Positions 50,712-59,759 of a stretch of DNA of 64,000 nucleotides are shown one piece after another. The position numbers and the translations under genes were made by a program. The DNA is from Mesorhizobium sp. Z1-4. Its GTDB lineage: Bacteria; Pseudomonadota; Alphaproteobacteria; Rhizobiales; Rhizobiaceae. The DNA is taken from the NCBI RefSeq assembly GCF_004000235.1, contig NZ_RCIO01000002.1:513501-577500 (forward strand), written 5' to 3'. Below the pieces are notes generated by a model. It worked only from the letters and a program-made list of their open reading frames with translations, did not search any database and was not told the origin of the DNA. Position 1 is the first letter of the stretch, and each line of letters opens with the position of its first letter.

Positions 50712-51812
50712 ATGAGAACGGTTTTCAAAACAAGTTACGACGCCGACATCAATCTGTTCCGGCATGCGCCGCAGGCGGGGTGGTATGCGGCGCTCCTTGC
50801 GCTGGCGCTGATCGTGCCCTTCATGTTCGACGACTTCTGGATCGGCGAAGCCACGAACATGCTGATCTGGGCAATTGCCGGCATGGGGCTGATGATCCTG
50901 GTCGGCCAGACAGGCCAGGCGAGCCTTGGGCATGCAGCGTTTCTGGCCGTCGGGTGCTACGCCAACGTGCTTCTGCAGGAAAAGCTGGGGCTGCCCTTCA
51001 TCATATCCTTCCCGCTGGGTGGCCTGATCGCGGGTCTCGCGGGTGTGTTGATCGCTATTCCAACCACACGCCTGCACGGCATCTATCTCGCCATCGGCAC
51101 GCTGGCGATTTCGATCCTCGCTGATGATCTCATCGTTATCGCGGAACCGCTGACCAATGGCGTGATTGGCCTTTTTGCACCCGATATCCAGATTTTCGGC
51201 GTGTCGATCAATCGTTACGCGCAGCCGGACATGTTCTACTGGCTGGTGCTTGTCGTGACCGTTCTCGTGGTTCTCGCATACCGCAACATCCTGCGCTCGT
51301 CGCTCGGACGCTCGTTCGCGGCGGTGCGCGACTCGGAAGTCTCGGCGCGCGCGATGGGTGTCAACGTAGCGAAAACCAAAGCGATCTCATTCGGCATCTC
51401 GGCGGGCATTACCGGGCTTGCCGGTGCCCTGATGGGGCACTTCGCCGGTATTTTCAACAATGAGACATTCAACATCATCATCTCGATCCAGCTTCTGCTG
51501 ATGATTGTGATCGGCGGGCTGGGTTCGATCCATGGCGCGTTTTTCGGTGCCGTGATCGTGGCCATCCTGCCTCAGGCGATCGCGATTTCGCGCGACATGG
51601 TGACCAACGCGCTGGGCATGAGCTCGATCGCGATCCCGGGTCTGGAAACGGCGATCTTCGGCGCGATCCTGATCGGTTTCATCCTGTTCGAGCCGCTGGG
51701 CATCTATGGCCGGTGGATCAAGATCCGCACCTATTTCGAGCTGTTTCCCTTCTACCGGCGCGACATGTTCCGCCGCCAGAAGAGCTATCTGAAAACGGAG
51801 AGAATGCGATGA
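50712..51812 (+). CDS. LIV-type ABC transporter permease (LivM-like), cluster 2
   Basis: This 366-residue permease begins with a cytoplasmic segment containing FKTSYDADINLF, like the cluster 1 LivM, then has about ten membrane helices with GQTGQASLGHAAFLAVGCYA as the LivM signature and the RDSEVSARAMGVNVAKTKAISFGIS coupling region. A basic C-terminal tail (YRRDMFRRQKSYLKTERMR) extends beyond the last helix. It overlaps LivG by four bases. Confidence 0.9.
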   Translation: MRTVFKTSYDADINLFRHAPQAGWYAALLALALIVPFMFDDFWIGEATNMLIWAIAGMGLMILVGQTGQASLGHAAFLAVGCYANVLLQEKLGLPFIISFPLGGLIAGLAGVLIAIPTTRLHGIYLAIGTLAISILADDLIVIAEPLTNGVIGLFAPDIQIFGVSINRYAQPDMFYWLVLVVTVLVVLAYRNILRSSLGRSFAAVRDSEVSARAMGVNVAKTKAISFGISAGITGLAGALMGHFAGIFNNETFNIIISIQLLLMIVIGGLGSIHGAFFGAVIVAILPQAIAISRDMVTNALGMSSIAIPGLETAIFGAILIGFILFEPLGIYGRWIKIRTYFELFPFYRRDMFRRQKSYLKTERMR

Positions 51813-52594
51813 GCCTTCTCGAGATCGACAATGTGACGCTGCGCTTCGGCGGCGTCGTCGCGGTCAACCAGGTTTCGTTTTCGGTCGAAGAGGGCGAGGT
51901 GTTCGCCATTGTCGGGCCGAACGGCGCCGGCAAGTCGACGCTGTTCAATCTGGTGTCGCGTTTCTACGACCCGGCCGAGGGCGATATTCGCTTCGACGGC
52001 AAGAGTATCCTGTCGCTCGGCTCACACGAAATTGCCGGGCTCGGCATTGCGCGAACGTTCCAGAACATCGAGCTTTTCGAGCAGGCGACGGTTTTGCAGA
52101 ACCTGCTGGTCGGGCGTCACCGGCACCGCAAGAGCAATTTGGTGAGCCAGGCGCTTTTCCTTCCCGGTGTGCGGGAGGAAGAGCGCCAGCACCGCCAAGC
52201 TGTCGAACAGGTGATCGATTTCCTCGACCTGCAGGCCTATCGCGAAAAGTACATCGCGGGGTTGCCATACGGCGTCCGCAAGGTCGTTGAAATGGGCCGT
52301 GCGCTGGCGCTTGAACCCAGATTGCTGCTTCTCGACGAACCGGCTTCGGGCCTGTCGGTTGAGGAAACCCAGGACGTCGCTTTCTGGGTCGAAGACATCA
52401 AGAAGCAAATGGGCATCACCGTATTGATGGTGGAGCATGACATGCATCTGGTCGCATCCGTTTCCGACCGTGTGCTGGCGCTCGCCGACGGCAAGATGCT
52501 GGCGCTTGGAACACCGCCTGAGGTGCAGAACCACCCGGCGGTGGTCGAAGCCTATATCGGCACCACCGAGGCAAACGAAAAGGTGCCGGCATGA
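51809..52594 (+). CDS. LIV-type ABC transporter ATP-binding protein (LivG-like), cluster 2
   Basis: This 261-residue ATPase has Walker A GPNGAGKST, a signature region LPYGVRKVVEMGRALALEP and Walker B LLLLDEPASGLS. The ATG overlaps the LivM stop (ATGA), which fixes the start; the open frame further upstream lies inside livM. It forms the ATPase pair with LivF. Confidence 0.91.
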   Translation: MSLLEIDNVTLRFGGVVAVNQVSFSVEEGEVFAIVGPNGAGKSTLFNLVSRFYDPAEGDIRFDGKSILSLGSHEIAGLGIARTFQNIELFEQATVLQNLLVGRHRHRKSNLVSQALFLPGVREEERQHRQAVEQVIDFLDLQAYREKYIAGLPYGVRKVVEMGRALALEPRLLLLDEPASGLSVEETQDVAFWVEDIKKQMGITVLMVEHDMHLVASVSDRVLALADGKMLALGTPPEVQNHPAVVEAYIGTTEANEKVPA

Positions 52595-53403
52595 TGTTGC
52601 AAACGGCAGTCAAGGAAAGCGCTGATACGGCGACCGGCGTGGTTTTGTCGGTGCGCAATCTGGAAAGCTATTATGGGCCGATCGTCGCCATTCGCGGGGC
52701 CAGCCTGGAAGTGCGTGCGGGCCAGATCGTCACCGTGCTCGGCGCCAACGGCGCCGGCAAGACGACATTGCTGAAGACAATCTCCGGCGTCATGAACCCG
52801 GAAAAGGGCGAGATCGTCTACAACGGCCGCAACATCGCCGGTGCTGAGCCGGACGAAGTGGTGCGCGCCGGTATCGTGCATGTGCCGGAAGGGCGCGAAG
52901 TGTTTCCCCTGCTGACCGTGGAAGAAAATCTGCGAATGGGCGCTTACACCCGCACCGACCCGGCCGGGGTGCGTGATGACGAGGAGATGGTCTACTCCTA
53001 TTTCCCGATCCTCAAGGAGCGCGCGCGCCAGGCGGCGGGCACGCTTTCGGGCGGCCAGCAGCAGATGCTGGCCATCGCGCGCGGTCTGATGGCGCGGCCC
53101 CGCGTGATGCTGCTCGACGAGCCCAGCCTGGGCCTTTCGCCCCTTTTGGTGAAAGAGATTTTCGCCATCATACGCCGGCTCAACCAGGAGCAGGGCGTAA
53201 CGATGATGCTGGTCGAGCAGAACGCCATGGTTGCACTCAACGTCGCTGACTACGGCTATGTGATGGAGCTTGGCCGCATCGTGATGGCGGACGAGGCGCA
53301 GAGGCTTCTGCAGTCCAAGGATGTGCAGGAGTTCTATCTCGGCATCAAGGAAGAAACACAGCGCGGCCAGAAACGCTGGAAACAGAAGAAGACCTGGCGA
53401 TAG
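52591..53403 (+). CDS. LIV-type ABC transporter ATP-binding protein (LivF-like), cluster 2
   Basis: This 270-residue ATPase has Walker [12 protein letters not shown], the signature [16 protein letters not shown] and Walker [14 protein letters not shown]. The C-terminus ends in a basic tail ([10 protein letters not shown]), unusual for LivF and shared in character with the cluster 1 LivF. The start overlaps LivG by four bases. A 43-base gap leads to the CoA ligase gene. Confidence 0.91.
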   Translation: MMLQTAVKESADTATGVVLSVRNLESYYGPIVAIRGASLEVRAGQIVTVLGANGAGKTTLLKTISGVMNPEKGEIVYNGRNIAGAEPDEVVRAGIVHVPEGREVFPLLTVEENLRMGAYTRTDPAGVRDDEEMVYSYFPILKERARQAAGTLSGGQQQMLAIARGLMARPRVMLLDEPSLGLSPLLVKEIFAIIRRLNQEQGVTMMLVEQNAMVALNVADYGYVMELGRIVMADEAQRLLQSKDVQEFYLGIKEETQRGQKRWKQKKTWR

Positions 53404-53446
53404 GGAGCGCTGCCGGCATTGCCGCCGGCAAGGTGAGGAGCACGCT

Positions 53447-55339
53447 ATGACCATTGCGGAAAAACTGCCTCCACAACAAACGGTAGACGGCCACAGCTTC
53501 AATGCGGAGGTCGGCGGCCGTGGCCCGTTCTATTTCGATGGTTGCGATACGCTGCCGAAGCTGTTTCGCCAGAACTGCGAGAAATACGCCGCCAAGATCG
53601 CGCATCGCGAGAAGGATCTTGGCATTTGGCTCGCCTATTCGTGGACGGATTTTTACGAACATGCGCGGCTCATCGGTCTCGGCCTGCTTGCGCTCGGGCT
53701 GAAGCGCGGCGAGGTGATTTCCATCCTGTCGGAAGACAACAAGGAGTGGATCTACACCGACCTTGGCGGGCAGTCGGTGGGCGGGATCGTGTCGGGCATA
53801 TACGCAACCGATGCCGCCGCGCAGCTCAAATATCTCGTCAACGATTCCGACAGCCGTTTTCTGTTCGTTGAGAACGACGAGCAACTCGACAAATATCTGT
53901 CGGTTGCGGACGAAATGCCGGGGCTGACGAAGGTCATCGTCTACGATCGCGACGGCCTGCATGGTTTCGAAGACGATCGGGTGATCTTCATCGACGATCT
54001 GTACCGGATCGGGCGGGAGTTCCTGAAGGGCAATCCGAAGCGTTTCGAAGAGGAGATCGCGCGGTCGCAGCCTAACGACACTGCCATCCTGGTCTACACC
54101 TCCGGCACGACCGGGCCGCCAAAAGGCGCGATGATCAGCCAGTCCAACATCATTTCCTCCATCATCGGTGCGTCTTTGACACTGCCGGTGAAAGAAACCG
54201 ACGAACAGGTCTGTTTCCTGCCGCTGTGCCACATTCTCGAACGCCTCATTTCGGTATTCGTTCCGGTCGGCCACGGCTCGGTGGTGAATTTTGCGGAGAG
54301 CCCGGAAACGGTTTTCGACAATTTGCGGGAGGTGAGCCCGCATATCTTCACTGCGGTGCCGCGCGTCTGGGAGAAGGTCTATTCCCGCGTGACAATCATG
54401 GCCGAGGAAGCGACACCGATCGGCAAATGGGCGTACCGGCGTGCCATTGCCACCGGGATGAAGCGGTGCGAGGCGCTGGATGAAGGCGAAGCGGTTCCTG
54501 CCCTGACGCAGCTTGCCTACAAGTTCTGGGATTTCACGGTGCTGCACGGCATGCGCCGGCTGCTTGGCTTCGACCGGTTGCGGCGCGGCACCACGGGCGC
54601 TGCCCCGATCTCGCCTGCGCTGCTGAAATGGTACAAGGCCGTAGGTATTACCGTGCTCGAGGGCTACGGGATGACCGAAAGCTCGGGCGTGATCTCCGTC
54701 AATCTCGTCGAAGACAACAAGACGGGCAGCATCGGAAAGGTGGTGCCGGGCGGCGAGGTGCGTTTCGCGGCGGATGGTGAAATTCAGTATCGCGGGCCCA
54801 ACGTGTTCCAGGGATACTGGAACAAGCCGGACAAAACGGCCGAGACAATCGATGACGATGGCTGGCTGCACACGGGCGATGTCGGGCGTATCGACAATGA
54901 AGGCTTCATGTTCATTACCGGACGCGCGAAAGACATCATCATCACCGCGGGCGGAAAGAACATTACCCCTGCCGAGATCGAAAACCGGCTCAAATTCTCG
55001 CCATTCATCTCCGATGCCGTCATCATCGGCGACCAGCGCAAATATCTGACCTGCCTGGTGATGATCGACCAGGAGAATGTCGAGAAGTTCGCGCAGGACA
55101 AGCGCGTTCCCTTCAACAATTTCAAGTCTCTCTGCGCGGCAAAGGAGGTGCGCGATCTTATTGCCGGCGTAGTGGATGAGACCAACCGGGAATTCGCCCG
55201 GGTGGAACAAATCAAGGATTTCCGCTTGATCGATGTGCTGTTGACCGCTGAAGATGAGGAACTGACAGCCACGATGAAGCTGAAACGCAGCTTCGTAGAG
55301 AAGAAACACAGGAAGCTGATCGACGAGATGTACGGCTGA
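53447..55339 (+). CDS. AMP-dependent acyl-CoA ligase (long-chain type), LIV cluster 2
   Basis: This 630-residue adenylate-forming ligase has the YTSGTTGPPKGAMI motif at residues 217-230, EGYGMTESSG in the middle and the GWLHTGDVGRIDNEGFMFITGRAKD segment with the ITAGGKNITPAEIE hinge. It should activate the acid imported by LIV transporter 2 as its CoA thioester. The ATG at 53447 was chosen for its AGGTGAGGAG ribosome binding site. It lies between LivF and the solute-binding protein gene, so it is inside the transport operon. It resembles but is not identical to the cluster 1 ligase. The substrate is not readable from sequence. Confidence 0.9.
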   Translation: MTIAEKLPPQQTVDGHSFNAEVGGRGPFYFDGCDTLPKLFRQNCEKYAAKIAHREKDLGIWLAYSWTDFYEHARLIGLGLLALGLKRGEVISILSEDNKEWIYTDLGGQSVGGIVSGIYATDAAAQLKYLVNDSDSRFLFVENDEQLDKYLSVADEMPGLTKVIVYDRDGLHGFEDDRVIFIDDLYRIGREFLKGNPKRFEEEIARSQPNDTAILVYTSGTTGPPKGAMISQSNIISSIIGASLTLPVKETDEQVCFLPLCHILERLISVFVPVGHGSVVNFAESPETVFDNLREVSPHIFTAVPRVWEKVYSRVTIMAEEATPIGKWAYRRAIATGMKRCEALDEGEAVPALTQLAYKFWDFTVLHGMRRLLGFDRLRRGTTGAAPISPALLKWYKAVGITVLEGYGMTESSGVISVNLVEDNKTGSIGKVVPGGEVRFAADGEIQYRGPNVFQGYWNKPDKTAETIDDDGWLHTGDVGRIDNEGFMFITGRAKDIIITAGGKNITPAEIENRLKFSPFISDAVIIGDQRKYLTCLVMIDQENVEKFAQDKRVPFNNFKSLCAAKEVRDLIAGVVDETNREFARVEQIKDFRLIDVLLTAEDEELTATMKLKRSFVEKKHRKLIDEMYG

Positions 55340-55377
55340 TCGCCCTACACCTTGCAACGTAACCAGGAGGAACTGAC

Positions 55378-56553
55378 ATGAAGCACTTTATCGGCAAGTC
55401 GCTCCTTGCACTCGGGCTCGCCGCCGGAATGGCGAGCGCCGCGCATGCAACGCAGGGCGTTACCGACGACGAAATCGTCGTCGGCTCCAATGGCGACCTT
55501 TCGGGCATTTTCGCCGCCTTCAACGTAGGTGCGATCAAGGCCGCACAGCAGCTGTTCGACCAGGTCAACGAGGGCGGCGGCATCCATGGCCGCAAGATTC
55601 GCTTCGTGGTCGAAGATCACGGCTACCAGGTGCCGAAAGCAGTGCAGAACTTCAACAAGCTGATCAACTCGGACAAGGTGTTCGCGATGGTCCTCAATCT
55701 GGGAACGCCGCACAACATTGCCGGATTCCCGCTGATGGAGGCCAAGGAAGTAGCGAATGTCGGGCCGCTGACTGCTGCCCGCCAGATGCTTGAAGGCGAC
55801 ATCACCTATAAGTATGCCGGCTTCTCGTCCTACTATGACCAGCTTCGAGCAGGCATCCAGTACCTTGCCAAGGAAAAGGGCGCGCAGGAAGTATGCGCCA
55901 TGTACATTCCTTCGGATTTCGGCCTCGAAATCCAGCAGGGAGCCAAGGATGAAACCGAGGCTTTGGGCCTGACATGGGCCGATGAAACAACGCACAAGCC
56001 CGACGAGCAGGACTTCGTCGGCTCGATTCAGAAGCTGCAGGCTTCGGGCTGCGATATCGTGGCAACAGCCATCGGCGTGCGTCAGACGATCGTTGCTTAC
56101 GGCACGGCCAAGAAGCTTGGCTGGACCGACGTGACCTTCATCGGCTCGTCCGCCGGCTTCAATACGGCAGTCGCAAAAGTTCCCGGCGGTGTCACCGAGG
56201 GCTACTACGCAGCAGCCGGCTGGGTCGACTTCGAAGACCGTCTCGACGTGCCGGAAGTGAAGGAATGGGCGGAAGCGTTCCAGGCCTATGCCGGTACGCC
56301 AGCCGATACCGCGGCGCAGCTCGGCTACAGCGCCGCCAAGACGCTTGTGATGGCGCTCGAAGCCGCCGGTCCGGATCTGACCTCGGAGAGCTTCCGCTCG
56401 GCGATGGAAGGTCTGAAGTATGATGACGTCATCAACAACGTGCCGGTCGATGTCGGGGCCGATCACCAGGGCGGCCAGCTGATCGTCATCTCCAAGATCG
56501 ATGGCGGCAAGTGGGTCGAGGTTTCTCGCATCGATCCGATGCAGGGCCAGTAA
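55378..56553 (+). CDS. LIV-type ABC transporter solute-binding protein, cluster 2
   Basis: This 391-residue periplasmic protein starts with a signal peptide ending SAAHA near residue 24. The type I binding fold follows, with TQGVTDDEIVVGSNGDLSG as the usual start of lobe 1 and FNVGAIKAAQQLFDQVNEGGGIHGRKI after it. It captures the substrate of importer 2. It is shorter than the cluster 1 protein and only broadly alike, which suggests a different ligand. AGGAGGAA precedes the ATG. A strong terminator ends the operon behind it. Confidence 0.91.
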   Translation: MKHFIGKSLLALGLAAGMASAAHATQGVTDDEIVVGSNGDLSGIFAAFNVGAIKAAQQLFDQVNEGGGIHGRKIRFVVEDHGYQVPKAVQNFNKLINSDKVFAMVLNLGTPHNIAGFPLMEAKEVANVGPLTAARQMLEGDITYKYAGFSSYYDQLRAGIQYLAKEKGAQEVCAMYIPSDFGLEIQQGAKDETEALGLTWADETTHKPDEQDFVGSIQKLQASGCDIVATAIGVRQTIVAYGTAKKLGWTDVTFIGSSAGFNTAVAKVPGGVTEGYYAAAGWVDFEDRLDVPEVKEWAEAFQAYAGTPADTAAQLGYSAAKTLVMALEAAGPDLTSESFRSAMEGLKYDDVINNVPVDVGADHQGGQLIVISKIDGGKWVEVSRIDPMQGQ

Positions 56554-56579
56554 GCCCTAGCGACCCCAGGTAACAGGCA

Positions 56580-56613
56580 AGGGCCGCGCGGGAAACCGCG
56601 CGGCCCTCTTTTT
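56580..56613 (+). terminator. Rho-independent terminator closing LIV cluster 2
   Basis: Perfect 12-base-pair stem AGGGCCGCGCGG / CCGCGCGGCCCT capped by a GAAA tetraloop, then CTTTTT. It also lies at the end of the convergent RND gene. Confidence 0.94.
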
Positions 56614-56623
56614 GGCCCGATAG

Positions 56624-59600
56624 CTATTCTGCCGGAGCAGCGCTGCTTTTCGCCGCGGCTTCGTCAAGCTCGCGATAGAGGCGGGCATCTTCGTGCGACT
56701 TCGGTGTCACGAAACGACCTAGAAGCAGATAGGCGACTGGCGTCAGGATCAGGGTCGAGACCGTCGACAGTCCGAGCCCGCCGACGATCACCCATCCCAG
56801 TGCCACGCGTGCTTCGGCGCCCGCGCCGCTTGCGAGCACGAGCGGCAAGCCGCCGATGATGGTGCAGATCATTGTCATGGCCACCGGGCGCAGGCGGATA
56901 TTCGATGCCTGCTCGATCGCCTCGCGCACGCCCAAGCCCCGGTCGCGCAGCTGGTTGGCGAATTCCACGATCAGAATGCCGTTTTTAGCCATGATGCCGA
57001 CCAGCAGCACGAGCCCGATCTGGCTGTAGACATTGAGGCTGCTTCCGGTCAGCAGCAGCGCGAAAACCGCGCATGCGAGGCCGAGCGGCACAGTCGCCAT
57101 GATGATCATCGCGGAAACGAAACTTTCGAACTGCGCCGCAAGCACAAGCAGGATGATGATAATCGCGAACCCGAAGATCGTGCCCATAGAACTCGATGTT
57201 TCTCCAAGGGTAGCGGCTTCCCCGAGCGGGATGATGCGCGCCCCGGCCGGCAGATGCGGTTCGGCGATGTCGAGTACGCGCTGATAGGCTTCCCCAAGCG
57301 CTGTTCCCTCGCTCAGCGAGGACGACATCGAGACCGAGCGCATCTGCTGCTCGCGATTGAGCGACGGCGGCACCGCCTGCTCCTTCAAAGTGGCGATGGT
57401 GGATACCGGCACGAAACGGCCGTCTCCGGTCTTGAGGAAGATGTTCTCCAGATCGGTGGGATCGTTGATTGGGTTGGTGGTTGAAACGAGCTTTACCGCG
57501 AAACTCCGGTCGTTGACGAAAACCGTTCCGACCTGGCGCCCGTCGAGCATTGCCTGCATGGCTTCCGACAGCCCTGCGATGTCGATCCCGATCTCGGACG
57601 CGCGTTCACGGTCGATGGAGACGGAAAGCTGCGGTTGCGTTGGCTCGTTGGAGAGGCGGGGTTGGCTGAACAGCGGATCGTTTTCCATATCGGCGACGAT
57701 CTTCGCTGCGGCTTCGCCGAGATTTGCGTAATTGTTGCCGACCACGGCGAAGGAAAGGCCATTGCCGGCGCCGCGAATGCCCAGGCTGTTGGGCTGGAAC
57801 GCGAAAGCGCGGACGCCCGGCACCGTGCCCACCCGCGACTGTATGTCGGCCAGTATCTCCTGCTGGCTTCGTTCGCGCTCTTCCCAGGGCGCAAGCGTCA
57901 TCACCACGAAGCCGCTGTTTTGCGAGCCGCGACCTGCCATGGCGAATGTATTGCTGATTTCGCCCGTCTCGCGGAACGGCTCGATCAGCATTTCGATCTC
58001 GCGCATGCGCTGCGAAAAATAGTCGAGGCTCACGCCCTCGGGTGCCGAAACCCTCATGAACGCTACCGAGCGGTCCTCGCGTGGGGTGAGTTCACGCTGG
58101 ATTGTCGGGAACAGCGCCAATGCGAGCAGAAGCAGCAAGCCCGTGATGACGAGAACCACAAGCGGGGCATTCAGACTTGCGGTCAGAAGGCGGCGGTAGA
58201 TGCCGGCGAGAAAACGGCCGGCGCCGGCGATGGCGCCGCCATTGCCATGCTGAATATCATGTCCCGACGCCAAAAAGCGCGAGGCAAGCATGGGGCACAG
58301 AGAGAGCGCCACAACAGACGACAGGAACACCGCGATCGCAAGCACAAAGCCGAACTCGCGGAAGAGGCCGCCGGTCTGGCCGGGCAGGAACGACAGTGGA
58401 ATGAAGACTGCCATCAGCGTCACTGTGGTTGCGATGACGGCGAAGAAGACCTCCTTTGCGCCGAGCACAGCGGCGGCCCGCGGGCCCATGCCCTCATTGC
58501 GCCGCCGCACGATGTTTTCCAGCACCACGATCGCGTCGTCGACAACGATGCCCGTTGCAAGCACGAGCGCCAGCAAGGTCAGGATGTTGATCGAGAAGCC
58601 GACCAGGTAGATAGCTGCAACGGTGCCGATCAGTGCGACGGGAATGGCAACGCCCGGGATGATGGTTGCGCGGAAGTCCAGCAGGAACATGAAGATGACC
58701 AGAAGAACGACCGTGACCGAAATCGCCAGCGCGATCTCGACCTCGTGGATTGCGCCGTTGATGAAGGTGGCGTCGTCGCTGGTGACGCGGATCGTCATGC
58801 CCTCCGGCAGGCGTTTTTGAACCTCGTCGGCAGCAGCATGCACGCCCTGTGAAATCTCCAGCGTGTTGGATTGCGCCTGGCGCACGATGCCAAGGCCGAT
58901 TCCGGTCTGTCCGTTGGCGCGCAACTGGCTTTCGTTGAGGTCCGCTCCAAGCGTCACCGTTGCGATCTCGCCAAGACGGACGCGCCGGTTGATGATGAGG
59001 TTTTCGAACTCCTCCGGCGTCGTCACCGTGGCAGTTGCGCGGACAATCAGGTCCTGGGTGCTGCTGGTCAGCGAACCAGCCGGCGCATCGAAAGACATCG
59101 AACTCAACGCGCCGCGCACGTCGGCAATTGTCAGCCCGAGGCTCGCGAGCTTCGCCTGGTTGATGTCGATGCGAAACACCTTGTCGCGGTCGCCATAGAC
59201 CTGAACGTCGGCTACGCCCGGTACTGCGGCAAAGCTGTCGACGATCTGGTCTTCGACCAGAACCGTCATATCCTGTACGCTCATGCGGTCGGAGGTGACA
59301 GCAAGCCGAACGACAGCCTGCGCGTCAGCGTCGGCCTTGATGATGCGCGGGGTCTCGATATCGTCGGGAAGCTGGTTGGCGATGCGCCCGACGGCATCCC
59401 GCATGTCGGACGCGGCCGTATCCAGATCTGCCGAATCGCCAAACTCGACCGTCACGCGGCTGGAGCCGAAGGACGAACTCGACGAGATGGATTTGACGCC
59501 CGAAACGCGCGACACCGCGCCCTCGAGAATTGCGGTTACCTCGCGGTCGATCGATTCCGCCGAGGCCCCGGGATAGTCGGCGCGCACGGTGATAACCGGG

Positions 59601-59758
59601 CGGTCGACATCGGGGAGCTCGCGTATCTCGACGCCGAAGAAAGCCGCGAGGCCGGCGACGGCAATCAGCGTGTTGATGACAAAAGCCAGAACCGGGCGGC
59701 GGATGAAAAGTGCGGTCAGGCCACTTTGCGCCTTCACCGAACTGTCGATTGCGGACAT
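56624..59758 (-). CDS. RND-family efflux pump inner-membrane permease (AcrB-like)
   Basis: This 1044-residue proton-driven exporter has the 12-helix RND layout: one N-terminal helix, a large periplasmic part, six helices, a second periplasmic part and the last helices. The proton-relay aspartates lie in GIVVDDAIVVLENI, and GIMAKNGILIVEFANQL holds the matching lysine. It pumps drugs or other amphiphiles with a periplasmic adaptor and a TolC-type channel; the channel gene is not in this window. The ATG at 59758 directly follows the adaptor stop; an earlier in-frame ATG at 59782 lies inside the adaptor gene. It is the second gene of a two-gene operon. Confidence 0.93.
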   Translation of the reverse strand: MSAIDSSVKAQSGLTALFIRRPVLAFVINTLIAVAGLAAFFGVEIRELPDVDRPVITVRADYPGASAESIDREVTAILEGAVSRVSGVKSISSSSSFGSSRVTVEFGDSADLDTAASDMRDAVGRIANQLPDDIETPRIIKADADAQAVVRLAVTSDRMSVQDMTVLVEDQIVDSFAAVPGVADVQVYGDRDKVFRIDINQAKLASLGLTIADVRGALSSMSFDAPAGSLTSSTQDLIVRATATVTTPEEFENLIINRRVRLGEIATVTLGADLNESQLRANGQTGIGLGIVRQAQSNTLEISQGVHAAADEVQKRLPEGMTIRVTSDDATFINGAIHEVEIALAISVTVVLLVIFMFLLDFRATIIPGVAIPVALIGTVAAIYLVGFSINILTLLALVLATGIVVDDAIVVLENIVRRRNEGMGPRAAAVLGAKEVFFAVIATTVTLMAVFIPLSFLPGQTGGLFREFGFVLAIAVFLSSVVALSLCPMLASRFLASGHDIQHGNGGAIAGAGRFLAGIYRRLLTASLNAPLVVLVITGLLLLLALALFPTIQRELTPREDRSVAFMRVSAPEGVSLDYFSQRMREIEMLIEPFRETGEISNTFAMAGRGSQNSGFVVMTLAPWEERERSQQEILADIQSRVGTVPGVRAFAFQPNSLGIRGAGNGLSFAVVGNNYANLGEAAAKIVADMENDPLFSQPRLSNEPTQPQLSVSIDRERASEIGIDIAGLSEAMQAMLDGRQVGTVFVNDRSFAVKLVSTTNPINDPTDLENIFLKTGDGRFVPVSTIATLKEQAVPPSLNREQQMRSVSMSSSLSEGTALGEAYQRVLDIAEPHLPAGARIIPLGEAATLGETSSSMGTIFGFAIIIILLVLAAQFESFVSAMIIMATVPLGLACAVFALLLTGSSLNVYSQIGLVLLVGIMAKNGILIVEFANQLRDRGLGVREAIEQASNIRLRPVAMTMICTIIGGLPLVLASGAGAEARVALGWVIVGGLGLSTVSTLILTPVAYLLLGRFVTPKSHEDARLYRELDEAAAKSSAAPAE

Positions 59759-59759
59759 C

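Noticed and set aside
53345-55357. 670-codon open frame on the minus strand opposite the cluster 2 CoA ligase
   Set aside because: It lies wholly antisense to an intact ligase gene and its composition is that of a shadow frame.
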